From Branchiostoma floridae (lineage: Eukaryota > Chordata > Leptocardii > Amphioxiformes > Branchiostomatidae), in the NCBI RefSeq assembly GCF_000003815.2, contig NC_049983.1:28574376-28617011 (forward strand): 42,636 bases of DNA, given 5' to 3'. Below the pieces are notes generated by a model, which searched no databases, was not told the origin of the DNA, and was given only the letters and a program-made list of their open reading frames with translations. This document shows positions 1 through 11,906 of this stretch, piece by piece (the first letter of the stretch is position 1; the number at the start of each line of letters is the position of its first letter). The position numbers and the translations under genes are program-made.

Positions 1-38
<38 letters not shown>

Positions 39-405
39 CTTTTTGTGTTTGTGTCTGTGTGAGTTTCTGCGTTTGTTTGTATGAGAGTTTTTGTGTGTGA
101 GTGTGAGTTTGTGTTTGTGAGTTTTTTTGTGTCTGTGTGTGTGAGTTTGTGCTTGTGTGTTAACCTGAGTTTGTGTTTGTGAGTTTGCGTGTGTGTGCGT
201 GTGTATAAGTCTGTGTGTGTGTGTGTATGGTTCTGTATTTGTGTGTGTTAGCGTGAGTTTGTGTTTGTGAGTTTGTGTGTGTGTGTATGTGTGTAAGTGT
301 ATGTGTGTGTGTGTGTGTGTGTGTGAGTTTGTGTTTGTGTTTGTGAGTTTTTGTGTGTGTGATTCTGTATTTGTGTGTGTTAGCATGAGTTTGTGTTTGT
401 GAGTT

Positions 406-436
<31 letters not shown>

Positions 437-631
437 ATGTGTGTGTGTGTGTGTGAGTTTGTGTTTGTGAGTTTGTGTGTGTATGTGTATGTATGTGTAT
501 GTATGTGTGTGTATGTGTGTGTATGTATGTATGTATGTATGTGTATGTATGTGTGTGTGTGTGTGAGTTTGTGTTTGTGAGTTTGTGTGTGTATGTGTGT
601 ATGTGTATGTATGTGTATGTATGTGTGTGTA

Positions 632-662
<31 letters not shown>

Positions 663-696
663 ATGTATGTGTGTGTGTGTTTGAGTTTGTGTTTTT
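1..696. repeat. GT-rich microsatellite tract
   Basis: Nearly 700 bases of (GT)n broken by GAGTTTGTGTTTGTGAG and GTATGTAT sub-motifs, so it is a compound microsatellite that has expanded in blocks. The Cys/Val/Tyr-rich open frames across it are a consequence of the repeat and are not genes. It starts at the window edge and may extend further left. Confidence 0.95.
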
Positions 697-1492
697 ATGA
701 CTGAAAGACGAGATAGAAATGGATTACTCGGTAGGTGTACAGACAAGTATCGTCCATTGATAAGAAGTATTTTTTACCAATTCCAAGTGCCTTGCATTGA
801 TTGACCAGTCATTTGAGAAGTTTTACTAGTATTGTATACAACGGTATACAAATGAAAGACTTACTCGAATGTTTGTGAAAAAGTATCAATATATCAACAT
901 GTTGAGTCTACAGTATTATATACACTCTTGGTTCTTAAGTCTAAACATTATTAGATATATTTACCTATTTGTAAGCTGTAAGGTTGTAGTTGAATTTGTC
1001 TAGAAAACATAAGCTTCAATACGGTAAACTGTATTACTTGCCTACATCGCTTCATGTGATCACATCATTACAGTATTTCAAAGATAACGAACTAACCTGA
1101 ATGTCTGATCATTGTCAAATATTTAAACGCAATTGCAAAAAATTGGAGAAAACAATTCTTACGCATGTATGAAGGCAGATCCTGTAGAAAACTTTTTTTT
1201 TTATTTCAGGAAAAACTTTCTTGATCCCAAATACAAAGTGACATACATCAGTTCATATCACAACCTTATACTGCCAGGCAAGCTCGTGTAAACGATTTTC
1301 ATTAACAGCTGACTTGTCACTAAAACCAATTCGAGTTTTGAAACGAGAAAAGAAATGACCAACAATGTTGGGATCGAACGTCAAGAATTTGATTGTTGTG
1401 TTAAGTCGGCATTGTGTATCAGTCAATTACCATTTTCTTACCACCTGTACTTAGCCAACTTTATGTATATGTAAATATATAAAATATAAATC
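697..1492. other. AT-rich intergenic DNA, nothing recognised
   Basis: No frame longer than background, no splice-bounded domain and no repeat structure that I can see. It lies between two microsatellites. Confidence 0.6.
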
Positions 1493-1586
<94 letters not shown>

Positions 1587-1599
1587 TCTCTCTCTCTCA
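1493..1599. repeat. (CT)n microsatellite
   Basis: About 105 bases of almost perfect CT dinucleotide, with one CCCT interruption near 1582. On the other strand it is a GA tract. Confidence 0.95.
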
Positions 1600-2290
1600 A
1601 ACAAGATGACCTGTACACAATGAAATTTTCTGCGTCGTGTTGGCTTGGGGAATCATGTAATCCCTTCCTGTCTGGGGACAGTTCAGAGTCTGGAACTTGA
1701 CTTATTTATTACCTGCCTTCGGCGCGTTTGAAGAATTAAGTCGCTGGATGGGTGTTACCTAGATGGACAACTGCTCATTTAGCAACTCTTGAAGCCAAGA
1801 CATCTGTTCTAATATCAACGCTTGTCTGAGATAGCCAGAGAAAAGTGGATCTGACATGCGCCCATCTTTAGCGCTCTGGGCCTTGGGCACCCGGAGAGAC
1901 TGAGGAGCCTTTGTTCTTGTGTAGAGACATTCCCGTTTAGGGACCTTTATCACCAGACGCGACGATGTTACCATAGACGGTCGCACCGAGTCTTCTGCTT
2001 GTTTGATGCGTTTTTTATTGGGCAACACGAGGCCATGTCAACTCAATTGCGGGATTTCATCCAATGTTAGTTGAATCCCAAGGACTGACAGCGCTGCCAA
2101 ATTTAACCATGCCTTAACCATCCATCGAGGATCGTCTTTTCTCACACTACGGATATTCCAGAGCTTCTACGGCGGACTTACGGCGGATCATAAGCAGGCT
2201 GTGACAGGTTTTCCCCAGAAATATGATCAGGATATAAATTGGGTACGAGACATCGAGCCATCCGACTTCTATCGGGGCTCTTTGCACCTA
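1600..2290. other. Unassigned sequence before gap
   Basis: An 89-residue open frame on the minus strand (1759-2028) shows no recognisable domain, is not flanked by convincing splice sites, and is not called as a gene. Nothing else is identifiable. Confidence 0.5.
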
Positions 2291-2909
2291 NNNNNNNNNN
2301 NNNNNNNNNNNNNNNNNNNNNNNNNNNNNNNNNNNNNNNNNNNNNNNNNNNNNNNNNNNNNNNNNNNNNNNNNNNNNNNNNNNNNNNNNNNNNNNNNNNN
2401 NNNNNNNNNNNNNNNNNNNNNNNNNNNNNNNNNNNNNNNNNNNNNNNNNNNNNNNNNNNNNNNNNNNNNNNNNNNNNNNNNNNNNNNNNNNNNNNNNNNN
2501 NNNNNNNNNNNNNNNNNNNNNNNNNNNNNNNNNNNNNNNNNNNNNNNNNNNNNNNNNNNNNNNNNNNNNNNNNNNNNNNNNNNNNNNNNNNNNNNNNNNN
2601 NNNNNNNNNNNNNNNNNNNNNNNNNNNNNNNNNNNNNNNNNNNNNNNNNNNNNNNNNNNNNNNNNNNNNNNNNNNNNNNNNNNNNNNNNNNNNNNNNNNN
2701 NNNNNNNNNNNNNNNNNNNNNNNNNNNNNNNNNNNNNNNNNNNNNNNNNNNNNNNNNNNNNNNNNNNNNNNNNNNNNNNNNNNNNNNNNNNNNNNNNNNN
2801 NNNNNNNNNNNNNNNNNNNNNNNNNNNNNNNNNNNNNNNNNNNNNNNNNNNNNNNNNNNNNNNNNNNNNNNNNNNNNNNNNNNNNNNNNNNNNNNNNNNN
2901 NNNNNNNNN
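2291..2909. other. Assembly gap (619 N)
   Basis: Run of undetermined bases. Open frames drawn across it have no meaning. Confidence 0.99.
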
Positions 2910-2927
2910 GCCTGTGCTCTGGATAAC

Positions 2928-3241
2928 AAGAGCCAAGTTTAGAAGATGATACTGCATGTGTGCTTGATTCATGTAATTATCAATCGGCACGATTCATTGG
3001 AACTAAGGATGGTATACCAGGTAAATGTGCTGGTGTGACATCCTGTCGTGGTGTCCCGAGGAAACGCCAGAGGGAGCTTGCGTTTGATTGACAGAATGCT
3101 CTCCTAGACAAAGACGTTGGGCCGGCCGCGACAGGATGTCACATTTACCAAGTATACCATCCTTAGTTCCATTGAATCGTGCCGATTGATAATTATATGA
3201 TTCAAGCACACGGACAGTACCATCTTCCAAACTTTGCTCTT
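2928..3241. repeat. Long inverted repeat (hairpin), about 115-bp arms
   Basis: The left arm 2928-3048 and right arm 3129-3241 are reverse complements over nearly their whole length. Both contain AATCGGCACGATTCA, GGAACTAAGGATGGTATAC and GTGACATCCTGTCG. The left arm carries an extra 8 nt near 3031. The loop is about 80 nt. A homologous sequence at 9597-9830 has the left arm and loop but not the right arm, so the palindrome is specific to this copy. The left end is only 18 bases from an assembly gap. Confidence 0.85.
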
Positions 3242-4844
3242 CGCACAAATCGTAATAATTATCTACAGCATTTCATCATCAAAGACAAGGCGCATCGCCG
3301 TGGGAACTCTGGTGACTTGCACGTACGCGTTGGTACATAACTGGGCATTGCCTTGTGTATAATGAAGATTGCAATAAAATAATTCAAAACTTCGTTATCA
3401 ATAAGTGTTTACACAATTTAGAATTAGCAGTCATTCTATAGTGTAGTCTCATGACCTCAATCAGTGGTCACCTGACTGAAGGGACAGCCCAACTGTCTTC
3501 AAGATGAAGGAATAGATTAATAAACTTGGCACATTTAACCTGTCTTTAACTGTGACGCTTTTAAAACTTCAACTTACTCTTTTTACTGGGCCTGATTGCA
3601 ACCGTAAGGTGATTTTACGACAAATATGATCAGGCTAGAAGCTAGGTACGGTACGTCGTACCATCGCACCGGGGCCCCTTGCGCTCTCTGCCCTAAAGAT
3701 TCTGTGCACCAAGGGCAAGAAGCCCCGGCGGAAATCCGATGGAAATCACAGACTAGCCCTACACTACATCAGCATAAATATGAGACTTGGATAGATTTTA
3801 ACGAGTTATGTAACGAGTCAGGCGTTACCTTTTAATACCAGCTATTTAAGTATACAAAGAGTACACTCCTTTATTAAGTCCGGGGTAATAAAGAACAAAA
3901 GTTTGTAGCAAAAGATTGCCTCCTTCATCCTAACGTTGGCTCGTGTTAAAATGTCGACCTCAGTAAATTCTAACTTAATTCTAAGGGCCTATTTCCAAGC
4001 CACAAAGAATAACAGTGACGGCAACAAGACATGTCTGATATCAGCCACAGGTATATACAGGCCCAAATGTTCCACTGGATCCCAGGTACATACAGGCCCG
4101 AATGTTCCACAGGACCCCGGGTACATACAGGCCCGAATGTTCCACAGAACGTGTGTAATAATGGGGCTATTGTTGTCAGAACTTAGCCTAATCATTGTGA
4201 GAATCGAACAAGCATGTGAAGCAGATTGCCAAAAACTTGGGTCTCTTTAGTGAAAAATATTCCACATTGTCCCGTTATTGTTCTGACAAACCACAAGCAC
4301 AAAAGAGACACAATCCCTCTTTAGACAACTGTGATGTTGGAGAAAAAAGTATCCACATTCCCTGATGGTAGATCAAATGATCCGTATGATTATAGAACCA
4401 TGCAAACTAATATACCATAATATAGCACAGTGCATCATTGTTCCAACACAAAAATTGGGCTCATCGAATGTATTGTCACAAACCTCCGATTACCGGTAAA
4501 CATCTACATGTACTTATGTTTCCTCTCTCAACGACATTTGGAAATCGTTTTAAACCATTTTATCTTTTACCGATCGGCCTGGTGATAGAATCTCGCATTT
4601 GGATTGATTGCAATTTGTGTGATCTGCTGCACTCTTGTTACAAATGTTAAAGACTTAGGCGGCGAGAATTTAAAGTTGGGCCTTGTGTTTAGCCCCGTGG
4701 TTATTGCGGTAATCCGAACACAGGCGACACGTTTAAAGACTGTCAATCATCCATTACATTATCTAATTTGAGCATTATTTAGGCAAGGATGGGCAGGCAT
4801 GACCTAACTCCGATACACGCCAAGAGGGAACGTCCCTAGCATGC
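3242..4844. other. Non-coding segment with dispersed duplications
   Basis: No gene seen. 3246-3600 is a diverged copy of 9825-10260; both share TAATTATCTACAGCATTTCA and GCCCAACTGTCTTCAAGATGA. 4486-4844 is a diverged copy of 6585-6900; both share TGGTTATTGCGGTAATCCG and CTAACTCCGATACACGCCAA. This looks like old transposon-derived or segmentally duplicated sequence. Confidence 0.6.
4051..4155. repeat. 35-bp tandem repeat, 3 copies
   Basis: The motif GTACATACAGGCCCGAATG followed by TTCCACAGGACCC recurs at 4051, 4086 and 4121, an exact 35-bp period with a few mismatches. Confidence 0.9.
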
Positions 4845-5425
4845 NNNNNNNNNNNNNNNNNNNNNNNNNNNNNNNNNNNNNNNNNNNNNNNNNNNNNNNN
4901 NNNNNNNNNNNNNNNNNNNNNNNNNNNNNNNNNNNNNNNNNNNNNNNNNNNNNNNNNNNNNNNNNNNNNNNNNNNNNNNNNNNNNNNNNNNNNNNNNNNN
5001 NNNNNNNNNNNNNNNNNNNNNNNNNNNNNNNNNNNNNNNNNNNNNNNNNNNNNNNNNNNNNNNNNNNNNNNNNNNNNNNNNNNNNNNNNNNNNNNNNNNN
5101 NNNNNNNNNNNNNNNNNNNNNNNNNNNNNNNNNNNNNNNNNNNNNNNNNNNNNNNNNNNNNNNNNNNNNNNNNNNNNNNNNNNNNNNNNNNNNNNNNNNN
5201 NNNNNNNNNNNNNNNNNNNNNNNNNNNNNNNNNNNNNNNNNNNNNNNNNNNNNNNNNNNNNNNNNNNNNNNNNNNNNNNNNNNNNNNNNNNNNNNNNNNN
5301 NNNNNNNNNNNNNNNNNNNNNNNNNNNNNNNNNNNNNNNNNNNNNNNNNNNNNNNNNNNNNNNNNNNNNNNNNNNNNNNNNNNNNNNNNNNNNNNNNNNN
5401 NNNNNNNNNNNNNNNNNNNNNNNNN
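4845..5425. other. Assembly gap (581 N)
   Basis: Run of undetermined bases. CATGC/GCATGC lies at both edges. Confidence 0.99.
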
Positions 5426-7626
5426 CATGCGTTTAATCAAATGCGAGTACCAAACACGAAATAAGTCAGTAATAAAGAAATCATTTTCCTCAACCACAGA
5501 AACGTGTGTGATGAAAGCTTAAATCTGGACAAATTTACTTTTCAACTTTAAAGCCATTCTATCACCTAACCAAGCCTTCTAGCCATCCCCCGGGGTTCCA
5601 GACGGGGAGTCCTCGGCAGGGTGAGCTTCTATCCCCGCCGGCCAGCTAAGCTCATCCCGGTGATTTCGCCTGACTGAATCCAATCAAGAGAGCCTTCGGG
5701 GTTTAGGCGGGGCTAGCCAAAATTTCCTCGGAGCATGTTACTGCTCGTGCCGAAGAGCTGGCGTGTGTGGGCCCTGGTAACGATCTGGATTCCCAGTAAC
5801 TTCACTGTAACGTCATTCATCTTGTAAGTTCGGAAAAATTCCTTTCTACTAATCTGCGAGATTGGTCAAAGGTTGGTCTGGTTGTTGCTATTAGGGCTTG
5901 ATTTGATATATTAAGTATGGAAAGGCTTAACTAAAAATCAGTTAATACTCTTCAGATAGTGTCTATTTTTGATGTTTTTCACAACATCCCTGGACCTTGC
6001 TACATGTTATATTTCTTTGAACTAATTCATGACAACCTCAAATCGGTGTGCAGGCCGCTTTTCAGTGAGGTCTTAAGGAAACAGGTAAGGGTACGGGTCA
6101 ATTTTTCACACGATACAAATAGCGGCCCAACAGGCCACCGACGCGACGATCTCACAGTTTGGAGAAGATAAATTCTTTGAAAATTTTGAAAGGAGATTAA
6201 ATCCCGTTTATAAACAACGTTCTTCAATATTAGGCAATAAGGTAAATATAGTAGAAAGATAGTAAATGGTTAGACCAAATAGGTTAAATGGTATTATTTG
6301 ACATCTCATGAACATTCGAACGCAGGCCGATTCAAAGCCAATCCACAGAATATACCATACACATCCGTATTGAAAAGACGTGCTCCGGGCAAGAAAAATT
6401 AAGCAGTCCACACACAAAGGTTTCAAGTGACCCTTTCCAAAATGGTCGTGTCTAGAAGAAAATATCCAGCCAGGTTAGGGCTGTATAATGTACCAAGTGA
6501 AGGTTTGGTGTAAGATTTCCCCTTCAGGGAACTGGAGAATAGAACAGCTACAACACACATAAAACAAGGGACAAACGCTCAAACCGGTAAACATCTATTC
6601 ATGTTTCCTGTGTCAGCAACAATTCGAAATCATTTTAAACCATGTAATCTTTTACCAATCAGCCTGGTGATAGAATCAATCTGTGTACTCCTGATCTGCT
6701 GTACTCCTGTTCCTAGAGTTAAAAGACTTAAAGTTGGGTCTTTTGTTTAGCCAAGTGGTTATTGCGGTAATCCGAACACAAGCGACACTTTAAAAGAATG
6801 CCAATCATCCATTACATTATCTAGATTGAGCATTATTTAGGCAAGGATGGGCAGGTACGACCTAACTCCGATACACGCCAAGAAGGAATATCCCTTGCAT
6901 TTGTGATGGAACTTTGTTTTCCTTTGTCAACAATGAGTCATGAATATAAACATACATACATGCAAACGTAATGGATTCATATGTACCAAAATTGCAGAAA
7001 GCAAAACTAGTGGACTAATAACCTTAATCACAGGAACATGTTTGAAATCCAGAAGAAAGCAGAACTACCAATATATAACGTTAGTAAATAATCAAAACAA
7101 CAGTTCTTTACACGTCTATAGTCCTAAAGCAATCATGATAATTATTACCCTATAGCTAAATCAAAGCAAATCTATTCTAATAATACATTGAAAGATATCA
7201 GTTTTCTTACTCTTAGTTATCTCAAAAAATTGAGAGTGATGCACTGTAATGTACTTAGAGAAATTGTAAATCACGAAAAGCAAGAAGAAGGACAGGTTAA
7301 CTTGGAGAGATGGACGATGAATTCGAAGGATGGGAATGATTTATATTGACTTTGACGTGATGCTATAGCAAAAGTAAATGCTTTATATACAAATTCCCCT
7401 AACCGTCAGATCTATAGTAACGTACCCTACGTCCGTTCATCAACTCTTAAGGCTCGTGGTAACTTCTCATATAGTGTATGGGAAGATATTGGAAGATATC
7501 ATACGATATTTGTTTCATTGTGAGGGTCTGGACTCCTGATAAAGTATGTAGGAAGATATGGGTTCCTCAGAGTAGGTAAGAAATGATGCTATTCGTGCGT
7601 AATTACGCCTGCTTCGTATCATTGGC

Positions 7627-7627
<1 letters not shown>
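5426..7627. other. Non-coding duplicated DNA
   Basis: No gene identified. 5580-5800 is a GC-rich block of unknown nature. 5950-6560 is related to 10650-11430; both share CATCTCATGAACATTCGAAC, GCCGATTCAAAGCCAATCC and AAGACGTGCTCCGGGCAAGAA. 6585-6900 repeats 4486-4844. 6900-7620 is AT-rich and otherwise featureless. Confidence 0.55.
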
Positions 7628-7671
<44 letters not shown>

Positions 7672-7681
7672 ACATACACTA

Positions 7682-7713
<32 letters not shown>

Positions 7714-7714
7714 G

Positions 7715-7782
<68 letters not shown>
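7628..7782. repeat. (CA)n microsatellite abutting a LINE
   Basis: About 150 bases of CA repeat with short ATACAC interruptions. The last CA unit runs directly into the truncated reverse-transcriptase frame that starts at about 7784. Confidence 0.95.
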
Positions 7783-7783
<1 letters not shown>

Positions 7784-7785
<2 letters not shown>

Positions 7786-9168
7786 GGCCAAGTATAGACC
7801 AGTCTCCCTATTATCATTAGTTAGTAAAGTCATGGAACGCTGCCTGTATGATACTGTGTTTCCTGTACTACGAGGGTCTATTTGCGATTTCCAACACGGG
7901 TTTACTCCTGGCCGATCCACTACAACCCAACTTTTGGAGACTTACTACCAAGTAGGGTCCATACTCGACAGAGGGGGACAGGTCGATATGTTATTCCTTG
8001 ACTTTGCCAAGGCATTTGACTCTCTCTCAACCACACTCTTCTGGTACATAAAATGCAAATGTTTGGTTTCAGTGGTAATCTCCTAGCATGGTTTGATTCA
8101 TATCTCACAAATCGTCGTCAGCGGGTTGTAGTGGAAGGTTTCCACTCTGAGTGGCTGCCTGTAACGTCGGGAGTTCCCCAGGGCTCTATCCTTGGACCCT
8201 TGCTTTTTTTGTTGTATATTAATGACTTACCTTGTACAGTTGGACACTCGTCCGTTGCTCTATTTGCAGATGACTCCAAATGCTTTAAGGAGGTCTGCAA
8301 CTCAAACGACTGTTCTAAGTTACAAGATGACATTACTGCTATGTACAAATGGAGTCTTACATGGAAGATGTCATTTCATCCTTCCAAATGCAAACTGTTA
8401 CGTCTGACCCGTTCTAAGAAGCCAATCCTGTACACATATCATATATCTGACTCTGTTGTAGCCTCTGTTACAAGTATGGACGACCTAGGGGTTATTGTGC
8501 GGCCAGATCTGCTGTGGGACAACCACGTTGTTAAAATGGTAGCTAAGGCGAACTCCGTCCTGGGTTTCATCAAACGCACAATTGGTTTCAACGCTAACAC
8601 TGATGTCCGTAAGGCACTGTACACCACATTGGTCAGAAGCATCCTAGAATATTGTTCTCCATTGTGGTCTCCCCAGTCTAGGAAACTCATGTCCTTAGTA
8701 GAGGGAGTGCAGCGCCGAGCCACTAAATTCATTTTAGGCCCCCAGTCTACCGACTTAACCTACAAAGAAAGACTGACAGCACTACAACTGCTACCACTCA
8801 CGTACAGGCGGGAGGTGTGTGACATTCTGCTTTTTGTCAAATCGAGGTCAACTGTGGAGAGATATGTATCATTTCCCACAAGGCCGACTAGAAGTATTAG
8901 ATCCTTCATGCTTACTCCTATTAGATCTAAGACCTCAGCGTTCCATCACTCCTACATTCCTAGACTGGTAACAATCTGGAACTTGTTGGCTCCTGGCCTC
9001 CGTTGTATCGGACAGCTAGCAGCCAATCAGTCTGATGCGTTAGCATTCAAGCACAAGTTGGTAAAGTCTGCCTATGACAGACTCAGTTTACAATACTGTC
9101 TTGACCGACCTTGCACTTGGTCCACTTCTTGTGGGTGTGACTCATGTGTGGCTTTGAGGCCGCGCTAG
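7784..9168 (+). pseudogene. Reverse transcriptase of LINE, truncated and frameshifted
   Basis: RNA-dependent DNA polymerase of a non-LTR retrotransposon. Visible in order: the YRPVSLLS block, the FLDFAKAFDS catalytic block (first aspartates), SGVPQGSILGPLLFLLYIND, the FADD catalytic pair at 8263-8274, and the C-terminal region with LEYCSPLWSPQ and VQRRATKFIL. The first part (7784 to about 8040) is in one frame and the rest (8053 onward) in another, so there is a one-base-class frameshift near 8030-8050, just after AFDS. The end is Cys-rich (CGCDSC) and stops at 9168. Apart from the frameshift the frame is open for 371 residues, so the copy is fairly young, but with no endonuclease it cannot be autonomous. 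Confidence 0.9.
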
Positions 9169-9293
9169 GCAATAGTTTTATAAGTAGTGCTACCCAGATT
9201 ATGCTTTCCACATATATATGACCTGTATTGTATGTATTGATGTTGTTGCTTGTATGTTATTGATTTGTATGTACTGGTGTTATTTTTATGTGA

Positions 9294-9338
9294 GGGAGGG
9301 CAACTTGTAAGGGTTGTTTGAACCTGTTTTGCCCTCCC
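9294..9338 (+). other. Stem-loop in LINE 3' UTR
   Basis: GGGAGGGCAA at 9294-9303 pairs perfectly with TTGCCCTCCC at 9329-9338 across a 25-nt loop, about 20 nt before the AAATAAAT tail. In many CR1/L2-type LINEs the conserved 3' end is recognised by the element's own reverse transcriptase. That role here is inference. Confidence 0.7.
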
Positions 9339-9377
9339 AATCACTGTGTGATGAATTCAAATAAATAAATAAATAAA

Positions 9378-11906
9378 CACAATCACGCATACACAGGAAC
9401 GTTTATGTGTGTGTATGAGTATGTGTGCGTGTTTGGTGTTTGAGCGTGTGTCTGTGTGAGTTGCTGTTATTCGCCGTAAACAATGCATTTGCTAAATATT
9501 GAAACGTGCTGGCTGGATCTGTCGCCGAATATTGATAATCGGAGGCCTTAGATTGGTCGCGAGGCAAAGTGTCTCAAACAAGACGATCTGTGCAAAGAGC
9601 AAAGTTTGGAAGATGGTTCTGTCCGTGTGACTCATTCATGTAATTAACAATCGGCACGATTCATTGGAACTAAGGTGGGTATACCTGGTAAATGTGCTGG
9701 TGTGACATCCTGTCGCGGTGGCTCGAGGAAACGCCAGAGGGAGCTTGTGTTTGATTGACAGAACGCTCTCCTAGACAAAGACGTTAGGCCGACCGCGGTG
9801 GTCCTGTCGTGCCTGCCTGACGCGCGACATAATTATCTACAGCATTTCATCATCAAAGACAACGCGCCCCGACGCGATCGTGGGAACTCTGGTGACTGGC
9901 ACGTACGCGTTGGTGTTAACAACGGCAAAGTTTCGGGAAGCGATCTCATTCGCAATGACTGGCACGAAAGCATTTAATTTAGCAAACGGCTGGACCTGGC
10001 CTTGTGTTACTGAAGATTCCATTCAAATAATTCAAAACTGTCCCTTTTGAACTTCGTTAAGTGATTACAGAGTTCAGAATTAGCAGTCATTCTATGGTAA
10101 AGTCTCTTCGCTCATGACCTCAATCACTAAACATGACTGAAGAGGCAGCCCAACTGTCTTCAAGATGAATATAGACATGGATAAAGCTTGGCGCATTTAA
10201 CCTGCCATGACCCTTTTAAGACTAAAATTCACCTGTTTAATGGGCCGGATGGGTGTAGCCAAGATTGATAATTGGTCCCTTCTTCAGGGTCAAGTGTCAC
10301 GCATTAGTCAATCGTTGTTTGTTTGTTTGTTTGTTTATTTGTTTATTATTCCTTGTTGTGGCTCGGAAACAATGGGACGCCTCATGCAACATAAACAACA
10401 AGTGCTGATGTGCGGGAATGCGAGATCTGTAATAAAAGTCTCAAGCCGTTCATTTCATTAACAGTTCAAACCTTGGTTCAAATGCCGATTCTTTAGTTAC
10501 TTAGCTCTTGAAGCAAGGGGGATTAAGAATTTACCTCATAAGAAAGAAGGAATTGTCAGAGTCGCACAAGAAATCCTGACTTGTTGCTCTAGGTGTCGTC
10601 TTTTGATACGACGTAAATAACGTGTCCTTGAAAAGGTCAGTCATACTTAATTTGGTGTTTCCCCAACAGTATGTCCCTCTTTAATCTCATTGCATAGAAC
10701 CTCAAAACGACGTGTCAAACCTGGCACACCTTTGTTACAGTCACTTTTTTTCTTAAACCAGTTTCCAAAATTCCTTGAGGATCCCTCTGTGCCACAAATG
10801 TTCACATGACACCAGTGGCAGTTCGACAGGCCTCCAACCGATCTCACAGTTTGGAGGCGGTAAAATGTCTGCTGCGATCTATTCATGCGTGAAAAGGTCA
10901 CGGAGTTAACCGACCTGTCGGCAGCTGTTTGCGAAGCGATGATGTTCGATCAAATGGAAACTCGCTCGTTAATTATAACAGATTTGTTTTCTAACCAGCG
11001 AAATATCAGCAAGGAACATTTTATACATAGAAGTTCGCCTTTGGAAGGTATTTCGATCCCGTATTTAAACAATGTTCTTCAATATCAGACAATAAGGTAA
11101 ATATATTAGAACAGTAGTAAATGGTTAGGCCAGATCAGCTAAATGTTGTGTATCATTTGACATCTCATGAACATTCGAACACAGGCCGATTCAAAGCCAA
11201 TCCACAGAATGTACCATACACATCCGTATTGAAAAGACGTGCTCCGGGCAAGAACAAGTAAGCAGACCACATGCACACAGAGGTTTCAAGTGACACTTTC
11301 CAAAATGGTCGTGTCTAGAAGAAAATCTCCAGCCAGGTTAGGGCTGTATAATGTACCAACTGAAGGTTTGATGTAAGATTTCCCCTTCAGGGAACTAGAA
11401 TAGAACAGCTACATCACACATAAACCAAGGGACTAACGCTCAAACTTTAACCCATTAGATATGCTATACATCAGTCAACTTCTGTTGTAGTACTGCTGAA
11501 TCAAAAAAGACATTCCGATCCAGCCTCCACATTTATAGAACCAATTGTAAAGAACTACAACACGCACCATTGTTGTTCTCTGTCCAAGTCACAAGACGTA
11601 TTCCTTAGTCGGACATGACCTCCACACGTCACCCATAATCCATACATCGCTTGTCGTCCAGAGCACATGGTAAATCTCTAACTGGCGAAGGAAATAACCT
11701 ATCCATAGTCAACACTTCACAAGTTACCAAAAACATTGATCAGTTAGAAGGAACATGGCGGCAAACGACCTTCTATAAAACCTCAAGTTGAAAAACCGGT
11801 TGTACACAAGGTCGCTTATCGTGCAGGTACATTAACGACATCTAGCGGTCTCATGCACCACTACATGTGCCACCAAATGACTCATTGACAACTTGTGCGG
11901 AACAAC
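9378..11906. other. Non-coding DNA, duplicated relative to 3-6.5 kb
   Basis: 9378-9470 is GT-rich. 9590-10260 is a copy of the 2928-3600 region without the right hairpin arm. 10650-11430 is related to 5950-6560. 11430-11900 shows nothing recognisable. No gene supported. Confidence 0.55.

Larger units (their letters stand above)
7784..9377 (+). mobile_element. 5'-truncated non-LTR retrotransposon (CR1/L2/Jockey-like LINE)
   Basis: The sequence begins inside the reverse-transcriptase coding region at AKYRPVSLL, runs through the thumb and C-terminal region to a stop at 9168, and continues into a 3' UTR. The UTR contains a 10-bp perfect stem-loop (9294-9338) and ends in an (AAAT)n tail at about 9358-9377. 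Endonuclease and ORF1 are absent, as expected for 5' truncation during target-primed reverse transcription. GT/CA-rich DNA lies on both sides. The clade is not settled by eye; CR1-like is my best guess. Confidence 0.9.

Noticed and set aside
475-684. Cys/Val/Tyr/Met-rich open frames in GT tracts (also at 7515-7920, 17692-17958, 37644-38158)
   Set aside because: They are translations of GT/CA and GTAT microsatellites.
1759-2028. 89-residue minus-strand frame with basic N-terminus
   Set aside because: No recognisable family, splice context or conservation signal; length is within chance expectation.
2178-2990. Long open frames across N runs (also at 4775-5497, 18091-18682, 38058-38767, 39835-41057)
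   Set aside because: They exist only because undetermined bases contain no stop codons.
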